Origin: Endomychus coccineus
Lineage: Eukaryota; Arthropoda; Insecta; Coleoptera; Endomychidae
DNA: 64,000 nucleotides
Direction: 5' to 3'
Assembly (NCBI GenBank): GCA_958510875.1
Contig: OY294070.1
Span: forward strand, 45,035,299 to 45,099,298
Part shown: positions 33,154-42,567 of the stretch, piece by piece
How positions within the stretch are numbered: position 1 is the first letter of the stretch
How the letters are laid out: every line of letters begins with the position of its first letter
Translations under genes and position numbers: made by a program
The notes under the pieces: model-generated
Database searches by the model: none
Seen by the model: the letters and a program-made list of their open reading frames with translations, nothing else
What the model was told of the DNA's origin: nothing

Positions 33154-35750
33154 GGACTAATCATATTCATGGAGGTACCTTAATTTTATGCAAAGATGAA
33201 CATTTTACCAGTCTGTGTGAAATTAATACATTTTCATCTGAAATACATTGCGAAGTAGCGGCAATTAAATTAACAATTTCCAATATAGTAATTCTTACTT
33301 TTTACAGCTCACCACTCGGTGATTTCGATTGTTTTATTAAGACCTTAGAAAATATTTTAAACTTTATCTCTAATTTCAAATATGTTTTTATCTGCGGAGA
33401 TTTTAATGTAAATTTTATTAATCCTGATTATAGGGCAAAACTTTTATGTGACGTTTTGAGTAGCTATGGATTCGTAAAAACAATACATGAGCCTACCAGA
33501 GGATTAAATTGTTTGGACAATGTATTTATAAATTTTTCCACAAATAATTATACGTCAGAAACCGTTAATATTGAATTTTCAGATCATAGAGCACAGATAG
33601 TTGGTGTGAGTATCCCATCAGGTAAACAAGAGCCATTTCTTACTCGTACCTTTAGACCTCTTACTATTAGAGGTCTAAATGTATTTCATTCTTTGCTAGA
33701 AAATGCATCTTGGAATTTTCTGAATGATGAAGCAATCGATGTAAATACTAAATTTAATGTATTTCATAAAACATTGGTAGATTACTTTATATCATCTTTT
33801 CCGGAAAGTAAATTAAAAATGAAAGTACGTGATGCTGGAATTCAGTGGTTTACGCAGGAGTTAAAACAAATGCGTGAGAAACTGAAATTATTAAATGAAT
33901 TATACTTGTGTTGGCGAACTGATGAAATTAAATATGCTCGAAATACACTCAGAAATAATTACAGATTGGAAATCAAAAAGGCAAAAATAACAGCTAATGA
34001 TTATGTATTAAGATCCTCGGATAATTTATCAAAATCAGCATGGAGCCTAATAAATGCTAAAAGAAATTTGAATACTAATAAATGTTCAAAGAATATTTCA
34101 GCGAATGAATTTAATAACTATTTTACTAACATACCACATGGAATTTTGAGTAAGGCAAAACAAAGTAATAGTGATTCTTATATCACTCATAAACCTGTAA
34201 GTTCTTCGAGATTTTCTTTTAATGAAATCACACCGAATACAGTTAGAGAAGCAATAGCTTCCCTGAAAAATAGTAAATCTATTGATGTGTATGGATTATC
34301 AAGTAAATTAATTAAAAAAAACATAAATAACTCAGTTCTTCCCTTAACGAAACATATCAATTTGTGTATTGAATCTAATACCTTTCCAGAATGTCTAAAA
34401 ACATCTAAAGTAGTACCATTGCACAAGAAGGGCGATGTAGATGACATTTCAAACTACCGCCCTATCTCATTGATTCCTGTTATTTCAAAAATCTTTGAAA
34501 AAATACTTTGCCATCAATTAACGACTTATTTTGAAAGCTATAATTTGTTTAGCGAATGTCAGTTTGGTTTCCGTAAGGGCCGCAGTACCGCTGATGCATT
34601 GATAAAATTTGTTAACTATACTTTACAATGTTTTGAAAATGGTGACTATTCTTTCTCACTTTTCCTTGATCTTTCCAAGGCCTTTGATTGCGTGTCACAC
34701 ACGATTTTGCTTAACAAACTCAAAAATTACGGATGCGACGAGGGCAGTTGTATCTTATTATCATCATATCTATCAAACAGACTCCAAATGGTTTACGTTA
34801 ACAATATCTGGTCAGGCACAAATACTGTTAATATTGGTGTACCACAGGGATCCATTATGGGCCCTGTGCTGTTTCTTATTTTTATTAACGATCTATCAAA
34901 TTATCTGGATTTATCTAACAACATTTCATTTGCCGATGATTCAACTGCCTCAGTTGCAAATTCTGATCTGACAACGGCAATGGAGATGTGCGAGTCAACG
35001 GAAGAGAAGGCTTTGGAATGGTGTGCAAAGAATCATTTAGCTATGAATAGGGATAAAACCAACAAACTTATTTTAACCTTACGAAACAACAATTTTGAAA
35101 CTAGTGTAAGTAGTATTAAATTTCTAGGTGTATTTATAAGTAAAAACTTACTTTGGGGCTCTCACATTGACTACGTTGCCAGTAAGCTTTGTAAAAATAT
35201 ATTTGTGTTAAGAAATTTAGCATTCAGTATTTCACAATCAGTTTTGAAAATAGCCTATTTTTCTTTATTTGAATCACTTCTCAGGTACGGCGTCATAGTA
35301 TGGGGACACTGTGCAGATAGGTTCCGTATTTTCAGATTACAAAGAAGGGCCATAAGGATAGTTGGAAATCTAAAATATAGGGAGGATTGTAAACCCATGT
35401 TTATCAATCTAAAAGTTCTTACCTTCCCCTGTTTATACATTCTTGAGTGTCTTCTTTACGCACATAAAAACCAACATTTACGACCCAGAAACAAAAATTT
35501 TCATACATACCAAACAAGAAATAGAGACTGTTTCAGAAATGAAAGATGTAGATTGAGTAAAGCTCAAACCGGACCTGTTTATCAGGCGTTTAAATTTTTC
35601 AACAAAATACCCACAAAGTGGCAGGTACTTCCTCTAAAATGTTTCAAATCTCTTGTTAAAAATTTTTTAATAAAAAATGCATTCTACAGTTTGAATGAAT
35701 TTCTTAACCGTGATATGAGTATTGTAGCTAATACTGTAACACTTAAATGA
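33154..35750 (+). CDS. LINE endonuclease (partial) and reverse transcriptase, Jockey/CR1 group
   Basis: The frame is open from ATG 33108, but its first 15 codons are spacer DNA; LINE coding starts at 33154, inside the endonuclease. Visible blocks: YVFICGDFNVNF (endonuclease D-x-N block), FSDHRAQIVGV (SDH block), NYRPISLIPVISKIFEKIL (first RT block), GFRKGRSTADALIKFV, LFLDLSKAFDCVSHTILL, IGVPQGSIMGPVLFLIFIND, and FADDSTASV near residue 607 of the open frame (catalytic FADD). The C-terminus is HTYQTRN...FFNKIPTKW. The RT and C-terminal regions are uninterrupted, so the copy is young, but it cannot be autonomous without the endonuclease start and ORF1. Confidence 0.8.
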
Positions 35751-35956
35751 ATCCATAGCTTATAAAACTTCATATAATGGTTTTTTTATTAATTTCGTAT
35801 TTGTACGCTTTATGTGCAGTTTGTGTTCCTAACAATTTTTTTATGTGTTATAATTTAATATTCAGATTATGTATTTCTTTGTAATTTGACTTGTGCAAAA
35901 TGCTCTATGTATTACTGGCACCAAATAAATTACTATTTACTATTTACTATTTACTA
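33154..35956 (+). mobile_element. 5'-truncated LINE with long open reading frame, inserted in spacer copy 0
   Basis: The boundaries come from the uninterrupted paralogous site at about 44970. There GGAATGTTATATATAGTATAG is continuous; here GGAATGTTATATA (ending 33153) is followed by LINE sequence. The flank resumes after a (TATTTAC)n tail at about 35956. The element therefore begins inside its endonuclease and ends in the heptamer tail. The plus strand is the coding strand. Confidence 0.85.
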
Positions 35957-37376
35957 TAGTATAGAAATGATATCTTCTACATTTCTCAAACGCGATGTTT
36001 ATAAGGAAATTACTTTCAAAACGTTTATTCAAGCAGCCTGTACCTTACTTGATTGCTATATTACAAAATGCGATTTCAATCATCTTGAACATATAGATAT
36101 GTGGATATTATTTTCAGTATACAAAAATGGGGTTGGGGGGACTTCAAATAAGGTATGGAATGTGGGGTTGTTTAAACATAACGTCAGTCATGTGAGTTTG
36201 AATGAAGCTGGCGCTATCTCCCAATGAGACAGGTGTGTATGTGAGGTTATACAGAGTGTGCAGGTATGATGATGTCTATCAAGCAGGGCTTCAGTGAGGT
36301 ATCTACCTTGCGGGAGTCTTCAATGAAATGTGGGGTTGTTTGTACATGCCGTTAGTCGCAGGGGTTTTGTCTGAGTTATAATGATATCGGTCGCGATGCA
36401 TCGGCTGCTCCACAAGTCTTCAATAAGGGGTCATAACGATAGTTTACAAAAATGCTGCTTCTCATAATAGCGATATTATGAAGCGTTTGCAGAAATAACT
36501 ATTAAATCATCTAAGGACTTTTTGCTTGATTAGAACTAGCGAGTACAAAATTCATTATAATATTATAAGTATGTATCATTAGCTTACTTGTGCGATAAGG
36601 TTGTGCTAAATCATGTCCAACAGCAATGTATTCAACTTGGAATTATCGTAATGATGCGCGATCCTTCAATGTTAAAGTAGTTTCATAAGTTATCCGAAAG
36701 TAATACGAATATATAAAATGTTTTTCCAAAATTAGTACCGAAGTAAACATAATTCGCTATAATATTCATTCATGTATGTTTCATAAATTATCCGATATAA
36801 ATCAAAATAAGTTTATGCTAAATTTGTGGCAGGTGTGCTAATATAATTTTTTCGTTATGCAAAAATATACTAATAAAACATTTTCATCGACACACATTCC
36901 TTCATAGGAACAGACAGACCGACGGACAGACAGCTTTTTATAAAATTCAATCAAGCGTTCCAGGGGAAACATATATGCGGGGGAGTTTTATAGAGATCGA
37001 ACACATTTCCCCAACCACCCAAGAGGTAGAACTATGATGGAAGGATGAGGAATAGATGTGGATAATAATAATAATCATATGAATATCTTCATAAGCGCTA
37101 ATCTATATGACATTCAAACACATGCTTCATAAAAGTCTGAATATTGAGTAGAGCTATAGTATCTTCATAAGCGATCATTATCAACATTCAGACACTTGTT
37201 TAGCACAGCCTATGACGTCATCATCGTTCACGAACTATGATGGTTCGATGAGGACTCAAACATTGAACAGATGAATCAGCAGGTGGTTTGAGTATTGGAG
37301 CGATCAAAAATCTTTGAGGTTAAATATCTGCTGTAGAAATTACCCCACTTTTATTACCTTTTTTATTTGAGAATAT
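35957..37376 (+). repeat. Spacer copy 0, right part
   Basis: Matches 44974-46003 and then 50707-51324 of the later spacers, with many small differences. It holds no gene; short frames here (35886-36227) are chance. The site at about 37053 (GATGAGGAATAGATGTGG) is the uninterrupted counterpart of the insertion site of the LINE at 46004-50706. Confidence 0.7.
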
Positions 37377-37545
37377 CCATATTTCCCATGTAACGGCTTA
37401 TTGCCTAAAGCTATTTTGTATGCAACATTGTTATCATTTGCGAGCCTACGAGGGCCTGTGTGTGTTGGTCGGGGCTAAATGAATATGTTTGACTATTATC
37501 ACCTGTAGAGACTCATTTGAGATTCTTCAAGTTTGAGATATATCT
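37377..37545 (+). repeat. Left inverted repeat of the virus-like element, copy 1 (truncated)
   Basis: Starts CCATATTTCCCATGTAACGG and matches the reverse complement of 44369-44201 for about 165 bp. At 37545 it breaks off into sequence (TCTCCATTAGCAATCTGTAC) that in copy 2 lies outside the left repeat, near 50940. The left ends of copies 1 and 2 are thus differently rearranged. Confidence 0.65.
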
Positions 37546-38130
37546 CCATTAGCAATCTGTACTATCTTCCTTCACGAGCAGAACTTTTACAAACTCCATA
37601 CGTTCGCGTAAAAGTTATAATGATAAACACATTTTTTTTCACGGGTTTACATAATCATTTCATCATCGAAAAAATTTATCATTCTTCAACACAACAGTTA
37701 CATAGTTATTATTCTTATAACTAAATGTTAAATGTGCTTATACTTGAACTATTCAGGTTATACCTGTGATATAATATTAGATTCTAATAATGAGAAATGA
37801 ATATATTGTAACTACATATGGATAGATATCGATAATAATATTGCAGCTACATCTAAATGTAAATGAAACATCAATCAATCACTAATTATGCTTATAATAA
37901 TTATTATTCTTATAGCTAAATGTTAAATATGCTTATACTCAAATATTAATCGGGGAATATAAAATATATTTTAATAAATAGAACGAAAAGTGTATATCGA
38001 TAATAATAATAATATTGCAAATATATCTAAATGTAAATGAAACATCAATCAATCACTAATCATATAAGTAAACTATGATGAGCTGATGAGGAATAAAATG
38101 TGAATAATCATAATGATTGTAATACATTCA
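37546..38130. other. AT-rich DNA between left inverted repeat and repeat array
   Basis: No gene. It contains two related stretches (about 37840-37880 and 38010-38060) sharing ACATCTAAATGTAAATGAAA and CATCAATCAATCACTAAT, a direct repeat of about 45 bp. Confidence 0.5.
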
Positions 38131-38131
38131 G

Positions 38132-38365
38132 AAACGTGTTTCAACATTCAGACACGTGTTTCAGACACGTGTTTCAACATTCAGACACGTGTTTCAGCAT
38201 TCAGACACGTGTTTCAACATTCAGACACGTGTTTCAACATTCAGACACGTGTTCCAACATTCAGACACGTGTTTCAGCATTCAGACACGTGTTTCAACAT
38301 TCAGACACGTGTTTCAGCATTCAGACACGTGTTCCAATATCCAGACACGTGTTTCAACATTCATA
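38132..38365 (+). repeat. 20-bp repeat array with CACGTG cores, copy 1
   Basis: Units of TTCAACATTCAGACACGTGT with small variants (TTCAGCATT, TTCCAACATT). The hexamer CACGTG, inside the 8-bp palindrome ACACGTGT, occurs 11 times, plus one decayed start copy (GAAACGTGTT). Twenty is not a multiple of three, so all three frames stay open; these frames are artefacts. The array ends about 120 bp before the ATPase start. It could serve as an enhancer or as a replication-origin iteron array. Confidence 0.85.
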
Positions 38366-38457
38366 CCTATTTAACATGTATTTGATACCTGATTTTGAGA
38401 GAAGCGTAGAAGTACCTAACCGCGTGATCAGACATACACAATATAACATCATCAACT

Positions 38458-38467
38458 AGTATATAAA
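38458..38467 (+). promoter_or_regulatory. TATA-like box upstream of the ATPase gene
   Basis: AGTATATAAAC lies 18-27 bases before ATG 38485. It is preserved in copy 2. The spacing to the ATG is short, implying a very short leader if it is used. Confidence 0.5.
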
Positions 38468-38484
38468 CAAATGCTTATTAACAT

Positions 38485-39210
38485 ATGTTTCAGTATGATT
38501 TCGATTCGCCTTCAGGCATGATGAAGATTGTTAAGCAAAAAGACTCGTTGAGTATTATGAACTTAGGGTCAAGCAATGAGAATGTTGAACAACCACAACG
38601 TCACAGCTCTTTGCTGCCTAATACTCTACGAACAATAATCTGTGGTCCAAGTAATTGTGGGAAAACAAATGTGATGTTATCTCTATTGTTAGATGCTAAC
38701 TGCCTGAAATTTGAAAACGTGTACATATATTCAAAGTCTTTACACCAACCAAAATACCAGTTACTAAAGGAGACATTGAAGAAAATTGAGGGGCTTGGAT
38801 ATTTTCCTTGTACCGAAAGTGATGAGGTCATAGACCCCACAGAAACGAGGCCTAATTCGATAATAATATTCGATGACGTGATGTTTGAGAAACAGGAGAA
38901 AATTCGTGCTTATTTTTCAAGAGGGAGACACAACTCAATTGATAGTTTCTATCTTTGTCAGTCTTTTGCTAAATGTCCAAAACATGGATTGCGCGACAAT
39001 GCCAATTGCTTGATTATTTTCAAACAGGATGAACTCAATTTGAAACATATATTCACCGATCATGTAAGTACCGACATGTCACTCGAGAAATTCAAAGAGA
39101 TATGTAGCGTGTGCTGGAAAGATAAATATGGATTCCTAATGATAAACAAAGACTGTGATATGAACAAAGGACGTTATCGCAGAGGGTTTGATAGTTATAT
39201 ATACATCTAA
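38485..39210 (+). CDS. A32/FtsK-type packaging ATPase (copy 1)
   Basis: 241 residues. GPSNCGKT at residues 54-61 is a Walker A loop and SIIIFDD at 125-131 a Walker B strand ending in two acidic residues. FSRGRHNSIDSFYLCQSF at 144-161 is the arginine-rich and polar sensor region typical of the A32-like genome-packaging ATPases of Polintons, adintoviruses and large DNA viruses. In that family the enzyme drives DNA into the capsid. The length fits the family (about 220-280). It starts at ATG 38485 downstream of a TATA-like box. It is intact, and identical to copy 2 except for one residue (P37, S in copy 2). No lysine or acidic catalytic residue appears lost. Confidence 0.8.
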   Translation: MFQYDFDSPSGMMKIVKQKDSLSIMNLGSSNENVEQPQRHSSLLPNTLRTIICGPSNCGKTNVMLSLLLDANCLKFENVYIYSKSLHQPKYQLLKETLKKIEGLGYFPCTESDEVIDPTETRPNSIIIFDDVMFEKQEKIRAYFSRGRHNSIDSFYLCQSFAKCPKHGLRDNANCLIIFKQDELNLKHIFTDHVSTDMSLEKFKEICSVCWKDKYGFLMINKDCDMNKGRYRRGFDSYIYI

Positions 39211-39252
39211 CATGCATATATACCTTCATTTGAAATAGACAACCCGCTCAGC

Positions 39253-39795
39253 ATGGACGTGGGTGTGAGTAACATGCTAAAGGAAAAACAACAATTGAAG
39301 AAAAAAATTTGGGAGTTAGCAAACGTTGTGAGGAAAAAATATATGGCTGTGAAATTGGGTAAAGCTGAAAATGATGAGATTCTAGATAATATGTTCAGGA
39401 ATGTATCTAAACCCATGGAGGAAATTGCGAAAAATGCTGAAATAATCAAACAAAATTCGTTGATTAAAGCTAAAAGTATTGTTTCTACAGCAACACAAAT
39501 GGAGAACATACCAATTCCAAATATTGTAACTGAAGGAGAAGAATTCGTATATAACCCCCAAGATACTGAGGAGGATGTGTTCACACCCGAACCTACTATC
39601 GATCAGATTCGTGAAGAATTCAGAAAACATAAGAAAGATAATGCAGCGGCTACAGAGGAGTTTCTGCAACAATACCCCACATTAGCACGTTATTACTTGG
39701 AAGGATTCCTATTGGATGATGATGTTAAAAGATATGATGATAAAATGGGTTTGCAATATAATTCAACTTTAGACAAATGGCTCATCAACCTATAG
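39253..39795 (+). CDS. Unknown coiled-coil protein (copy 1)
   Basis: 180 residues; not recognised by me as a named family. Residues 5-35 are strongly charged and helical, as are 40-70. An acidic middle (about 95-125) follows, and the C-terminus has YDDKMGLQYNSTLDKWLINL. It starts 42 bases after the ATPase stop, and its last 19 bases overlap the start of the next frame. Such frames commonly sit next to the DUF8207-like protein in insect virus-like elements, so a virion or assembly role is likely by context only. Copy 2 differs by A73P. Confidence 0.6.
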   Translation: MDVGVSNMLKEKQQLKKKIWELANVVRKKYMAVKLGKAENDEILDNMFRNVSKPMEEIAKNAEIIKQNSLIKAKSIVSTATQMENIPIPNIVTEGEEFVYNPQDTEEDVFTPEPTIDQIREEFRKHKKDNAAATEEFLQQYPTLARYYLEGFLLDDDVKRYDDKMGLQYNSTLDKWLINL

Positions 39796-40301
39796 AGATT
39801 GATAGTGAGAGTAATATAATTATCAAGGGTACTCCGTTCAAGGGTACCACAGGACTGTATAATTTGATATTTTACAAAGATGTTCTACCTGATACTTACA
39901 CTGTGGAAGATGGGAAAAATTACAGTCAAATGATGGAAATGACTAGTGCCCATAGACGTAATAACGATCCAGCTGATCGAATAAGATACACAGTAAAATA
40001 CAAACATGTACTGAAACCTTTGATTAATTCCATGAAAAGACCCAGAGCCAAAACATACACTGGAAGTGCATATATCAAAAATGATATGCTTGAATATAAC
40101 GAGAAACCTATCGAATATGTTTATTGGGATGACGTTAACGAAATGGTGGATAGACTGAGACTTCTTGTTGCATCCTCGCATGCCGGTAACCATAATGAGA
40201 TAATCTCTATAATAGAAGAATTGATAGAGGCAGGGGTAATTGAACAAAAACCAGGTGTAAGACAAATTCATCACAGTTATAAAGATGGTTTCAATGGATA
40301 A
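39777..40301 (+). CDS. DUF8207-like protein (copy 1)
   Basis: 174 residues. The N-terminal part has FKGTTGLYNLIFYKDVLPD (about 21-39) and the C-terminal part EYVYWDDVNEMVDRLRLLV followed by NEIISIIEELIEAGVI. These are patterns I associate with the DUF8207 family found in many arthropod genomes beside virus-like genes. Its function is unknown. ATG 39777 lies inside the previous frame (19-base overlap), and the end overlaps the next frame by 17 bases. This suggests viral-style compact coding with reinitiation or leaky scanning. Copy 2 differs by P111L. Confidence 0.65.
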   Translation: MAHQPIEIDSESNIIIKGTPFKGTTGLYNLIFYKDVLPDTYTVEDGKNYSQMMEMTSAHRRNNDPADRIRYTVKYKHVLKPLINSMKRPRAKTYTGSAYIKNDMLEYNEKPIEYVYWDDVNEMVDRLRLLVASSHAGNHNEIISIIEELIEAGVIEQKPGVRQIHHSYKDGFNG

Positions 40302-40938
40302 GTTTGGCAGAGCCTCCTCTTCCATGTGGATATATGATACAAATGTATTTAATAATAATTTCAAACAAGTTCACGGACAAGGATTATTCCTAACGAGCGA
40401 TGGAAGTTATGATATGGAAAATCGTAGATTGTGCAACGTAAAATCACCGAATGATGATGGAGATGTTGCAAATAAAGTATATGTTGATAAATTAACACAC
40501 AAACTGAATCTGAAAACGGAAACCAGTCTTAAAGATACCTTCAATGTTAGGGTTGATAATTTGATCAAAGATATCAACAAGGATCTGGATGAACATAACT
40601 TAACGAATGAGAAGGTTATTCTCAACATTGATAAACATCTGATGGACATTGAGAATAAATATAATGGAATGGGGATCTATATAAAATCAGAGTATAAAAC
40701 AATCAGTGATAGTGTGAGGGAAAACAGAAATGAATTGAAAGAGATCAATAACACATTTAACAGTGTGAACATGCGTCTAAATGACATTACTAGTAAAGTG
40801 GAGGCGTTAGAACGACGGATGACATCTGTGGAACCTTCTAAGAAGAGACCCTCATCATCCACAACAACAAAGCAGGGCTCTGTGAAACGTATATCTCCAA
40901 ATCCTGTGAATATACCCAAAAAATTAATTCTACACTAG
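40285..40938 (+). CDS. Fibre-like coiled-coil protein (copy 1)
   Basis: 217 residues. Residues 44-68 contain MENRRLCNVKSPNDDGDVAN followed by KVYVD. This resembles the N..D..DAVNKKYVD motif seen at the head of many viral fibre and tail-spike proteins. Residues 70-180 form long charged heptad-like helices (coiled coil), and the C-terminus (about 185-217) is basic and serine-rich. Together this suggests an attachment fibre or spike, but no receptor-binding knob is visible. It overlaps the preceding frame by 17 bases. The sequence is the same in copy 2. Confidence 0.5.
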   Translation: MVSMDKFGRASSSMWIYDTNVFNNNFKQVHGQGLFLTSDGSYDMENRRLCNVKSPNDDGDVANKVYVDKLTHKLNLKTETSLKDTFNVRVDNLIKDINKDLDEHNLTNEKVILNIDKHLMDIENKYNGMGIYIKSEYKTISDSVRENRNELKEINNTFNSVNMRLNDITSKVEALERRMTSVEPSKKRPSSSTTTKQGSVKRISPNPVNIPKKLILH

Positions 40939-40955
40939 ATTTCCACATTGATAAG

Positions 40956-41060
40956 ATGAGTAGAGAACAAGTTTTGCATGAGCTTCATGAGCACAGAAGA
41001 AAGAACTTTTACCAGCGTCGAACATACATAAAAGGACTTCAATATAGGTGGAAGGGGTAG
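40956..41060 (+). pseudogene. 34-codon stub resembling the start of a Polinton-type integrase (copy 1)
   Basis: ATG 40956 to TAG 41058-41060. The short basic peptide includes LHEHRRKNFYQRRTYIKGLQ. The pattern LHxPxRRNFxRRxVxVxGIxD precedes the catalytic core of the retroviral-type integrase carried by Polintons, adintoviruses and F54H12.3-like proteins. Here a stop falls immediately after the tryptophan position (YRWKG), where the family continues with xWQADLVxM. It may be a truncated integrase remnant. The alternative is an unrelated small basic, DNA-binding virion protein. The stop is present in both copies. Confidence 0.4.
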
Positions 41061-41162
41061 GAATATGCAATACGACTAGGACGATGAATCAAGAGTCAAG
41101 ATTGAGATATTTGAAACATATATTGTTAAGATTATACTTAAGTCTTTTGTATTGAGAAAATT

Positions 41163-41168
41163 AATAAA
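41163..41168 (+). terminator. Poly(A) signal after the first gene block (copy 1)
   Basis: AATAAA follows the small-frame block by about 100 bases and precedes the next group of genes, so the cassette may be two transcription units. Confidence 0.4.
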
Positions 41169-41245
41169 AAAATTATTTTGAGATCTTTGGTCTTCCTCCC
41201 ACCCTCGTTAAATAACGGTGCAATCTTGAATTCTCATCAGTCTGT

Positions 41246-41491
41246 ATGGAAGCGTGCGTGGGAGAAGTTGTTCTCAATACGCTTATAAACAAGCTCCCGT
41301 TTGAACTTCAAATCAATACCAGGGGCAAAATTAGAAGAACGGTTGAGGAGATTCAGGGTATCAATTCATTCGATAAAGCTTGCCGTCTACACGATATTTC
41401 ATGCAATATAACACTTATATTTGTAGCCAGTTATATTTGGAATTCCTCTCTAACTCTTCAGTTGTGGTCGACTAACATTGCATTTTATTAG
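41246..41491 (+). pseudogene. Degenerate PLA2-like domain (copy 1)
   Basis: 81 codons. LPFELQI (about 17-23) and FDKACRLHDIS (about 42-52, catalytic-pair positions H49 and D50) match the parvovirus/adintovirus-type phospholipase A2 domain (family: LPxELHLPGYxYCGPGT ... LDxACxxHDIAY). The calcium-binding loop (CGPGT) between these blocks is absent. After HD the sequence turns into an unrelated hydrophobic tail. In viruses this domain breaches endosomes during entry; with the loop gone it should be inactive. The same state occurs in copy 2. Confidence 0.5.
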
Positions 41492-41500
41492 TATATAAAT
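41491..41500 (+). promoter_or_regulatory. TATA-like box upstream of the capsid genes (copy 1)
   Basis: GTATATAAAT lies 10-19 bases before ATG 41510. It resembles the one before the ATPase gene (AGTATATAAAC), suggesting a shared promoter type for both gene blocks. Confidence 0.5.
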
Positions 41501-41509
41501 AGATTGTTG

Positions 41510-42271
41510 ATGAAGTTTCCATCAATCATGTCTCAGACGTTCACTATCACGGGTAAGAGCTCCCGCTTATCTGTAGATTTTCACCCACCTATAGAACTAG
41601 ATCCTCATTCATATTATTCTATCGCACTTGTTGGTTTGCATACGTACAATAGAATCCCGAACATTGAAGAAGGTTTTAATGAATTTTATTATGAAGATGT
41701 GAAGGGTGAGGAAAAAGTAGTTACTATACCTACGGGGTCCTACGAGTTGACAGACATCGAAGATTTCATACAAAGTACAGTTTGTGGGATAGGAGTGAAG
41801 CAAGAAGAGCGTGACCGGAAATTATCAATAAAATCTAACAACAACACTCTACACACAGAGCTGAAGAGTGATTTTAAAGTGAATTTTATCCCTAAAGATA
41901 GTATAAGCGAACTGTTGGGATTCAGCAAAAAGAAATTGACATCTCATGAACTACACGTATCTGATCGACCTATAAACATAATCAAAGTTCAAACTATACG
42001 CCTAGAGTGTAACTTAACCGCAGGAGCATATTATAACAATAAGATAGCTCATACGATATATGAGTTCTCACCTCTTGTACCACCTGGGTTTTCCATTGAT
42101 ATAGAGCCGAAGAATCTTATTTATCTACCGGTCATCAGCAAGACGTCCTTCGATAACATCACGCTGAATATTTTAGATCAGAATTGGAAACCGGTAAATT
42201 TTCGTGGAGAAGAAATTATTATACGATTGGAATTGAAAAAGATCGCTAGGGATTATGGCTCACAACAATAA
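41510..42271 (+). CDS. Minor capsid / penton-like protein (copy 1)
   Basis: 253 residues from ATG 41510, or 247 from ATG 41528 (MSQTFTITGKSSRLSVDF), which looks the more natural start. The N-terminal half is rich in short strands. LDPHSYYSIALVGLHTYNRI, FNEFYYEDVKGEE and IPTGSYELTDIEDFIQ are reminiscent of the N-terminal half of penton/minor capsid proteins of Polintons and adintoviruses, followed by a second beta-rich half (VPPGFSIDIEPKNLIYLPVI). A single-jelly-roll vertex role is inferred from gene order (directly before the major capsid gene) and strand pattern. Intact and the same in copy 2. Confidence 0.55.
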   Translation: MKFPSIMSQTFTITGKSSRLSVDFHPPIELDPHSYYSIALVGLHTYNRIPNIEEGFNEFYYEDVKGEEKVVTIPTGSYELTDIEDFIQSTVCGIGVKQEERDRKLSIKSNNNTLHTELKSDFKVNFIPKDSISELLGFSKKKLTSHELHVSDRPINIIKVQTIRLECNLTAGAYYNNKIAHTIYEFSPLVPPGFSIDIEPKNLIYLPVISKTSFDNITLNILDQNWKPVNFRGEEIIIRLELKKIARDYGSQQ

Positions 42272-42351
42272 ATAATAATCCAATACTCACCACCACTCAT
42301 TATATGAAAGGAATTCAACTGAGAAGGTTGCAGTAGCCATCACTTGATAAC

Positions 42352-42567
42352 ATGGGTTTGGATTTTAGCAATAAAAGACATCTCCATAGTGGTCATCAGT
42401 CATTATCTACAACGAGCTCGAGGGAGAAGGTTGCTTCTGCATCACTGTCATTGAAGAAGGAGAAGGTTGCTTCTGCATCACTATCATTGGAAAATATAAA
42501 TTTTTTGAAGTCCCTTGGTTACAATTTCGGAAAAACTTCAAATATTCAACGAGCCAAACTTCATTGA
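42352..42567 (+). CDS. Short leader frame overlapping the capsid gene start (copy 1)
   Basis: 71 codons from ATG 42352. It contains a 36-bp direct repeat (GAGAAGGTTGCTTCTGCATC and onward, encoding EKVASASLSL twice, about 42423-42494). It then enters, in another frame, the first 53 bases of the capsid coding sequence. It may be the true N-terminus of the capsid protein joined by a frameshift, an upstream frame, or chance. I cannot decide between these. The same in copy 2. Confidence 0.35.
   Translation: MGLDFSNKRHLHSGHQSLSTTSSREKVASASLSLKKEKVASASLSLENINFLKSLGYNFGKTSNIQRAKLH

Noticed and set aside
38132..38365. CRISPR array
   Set aside because: Repeats are contiguous with no unique spacers, and the genome is eukaryotic.
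38100..38459. Open frames of 72-119 codons reading HVFQHSDTCF-like repeats
   Set aside because: They come from a 20-bp DNA repeat that keeps all three frames open; the three overlapping frames encode the same repeated peptide. The same applies to 52013-52394.
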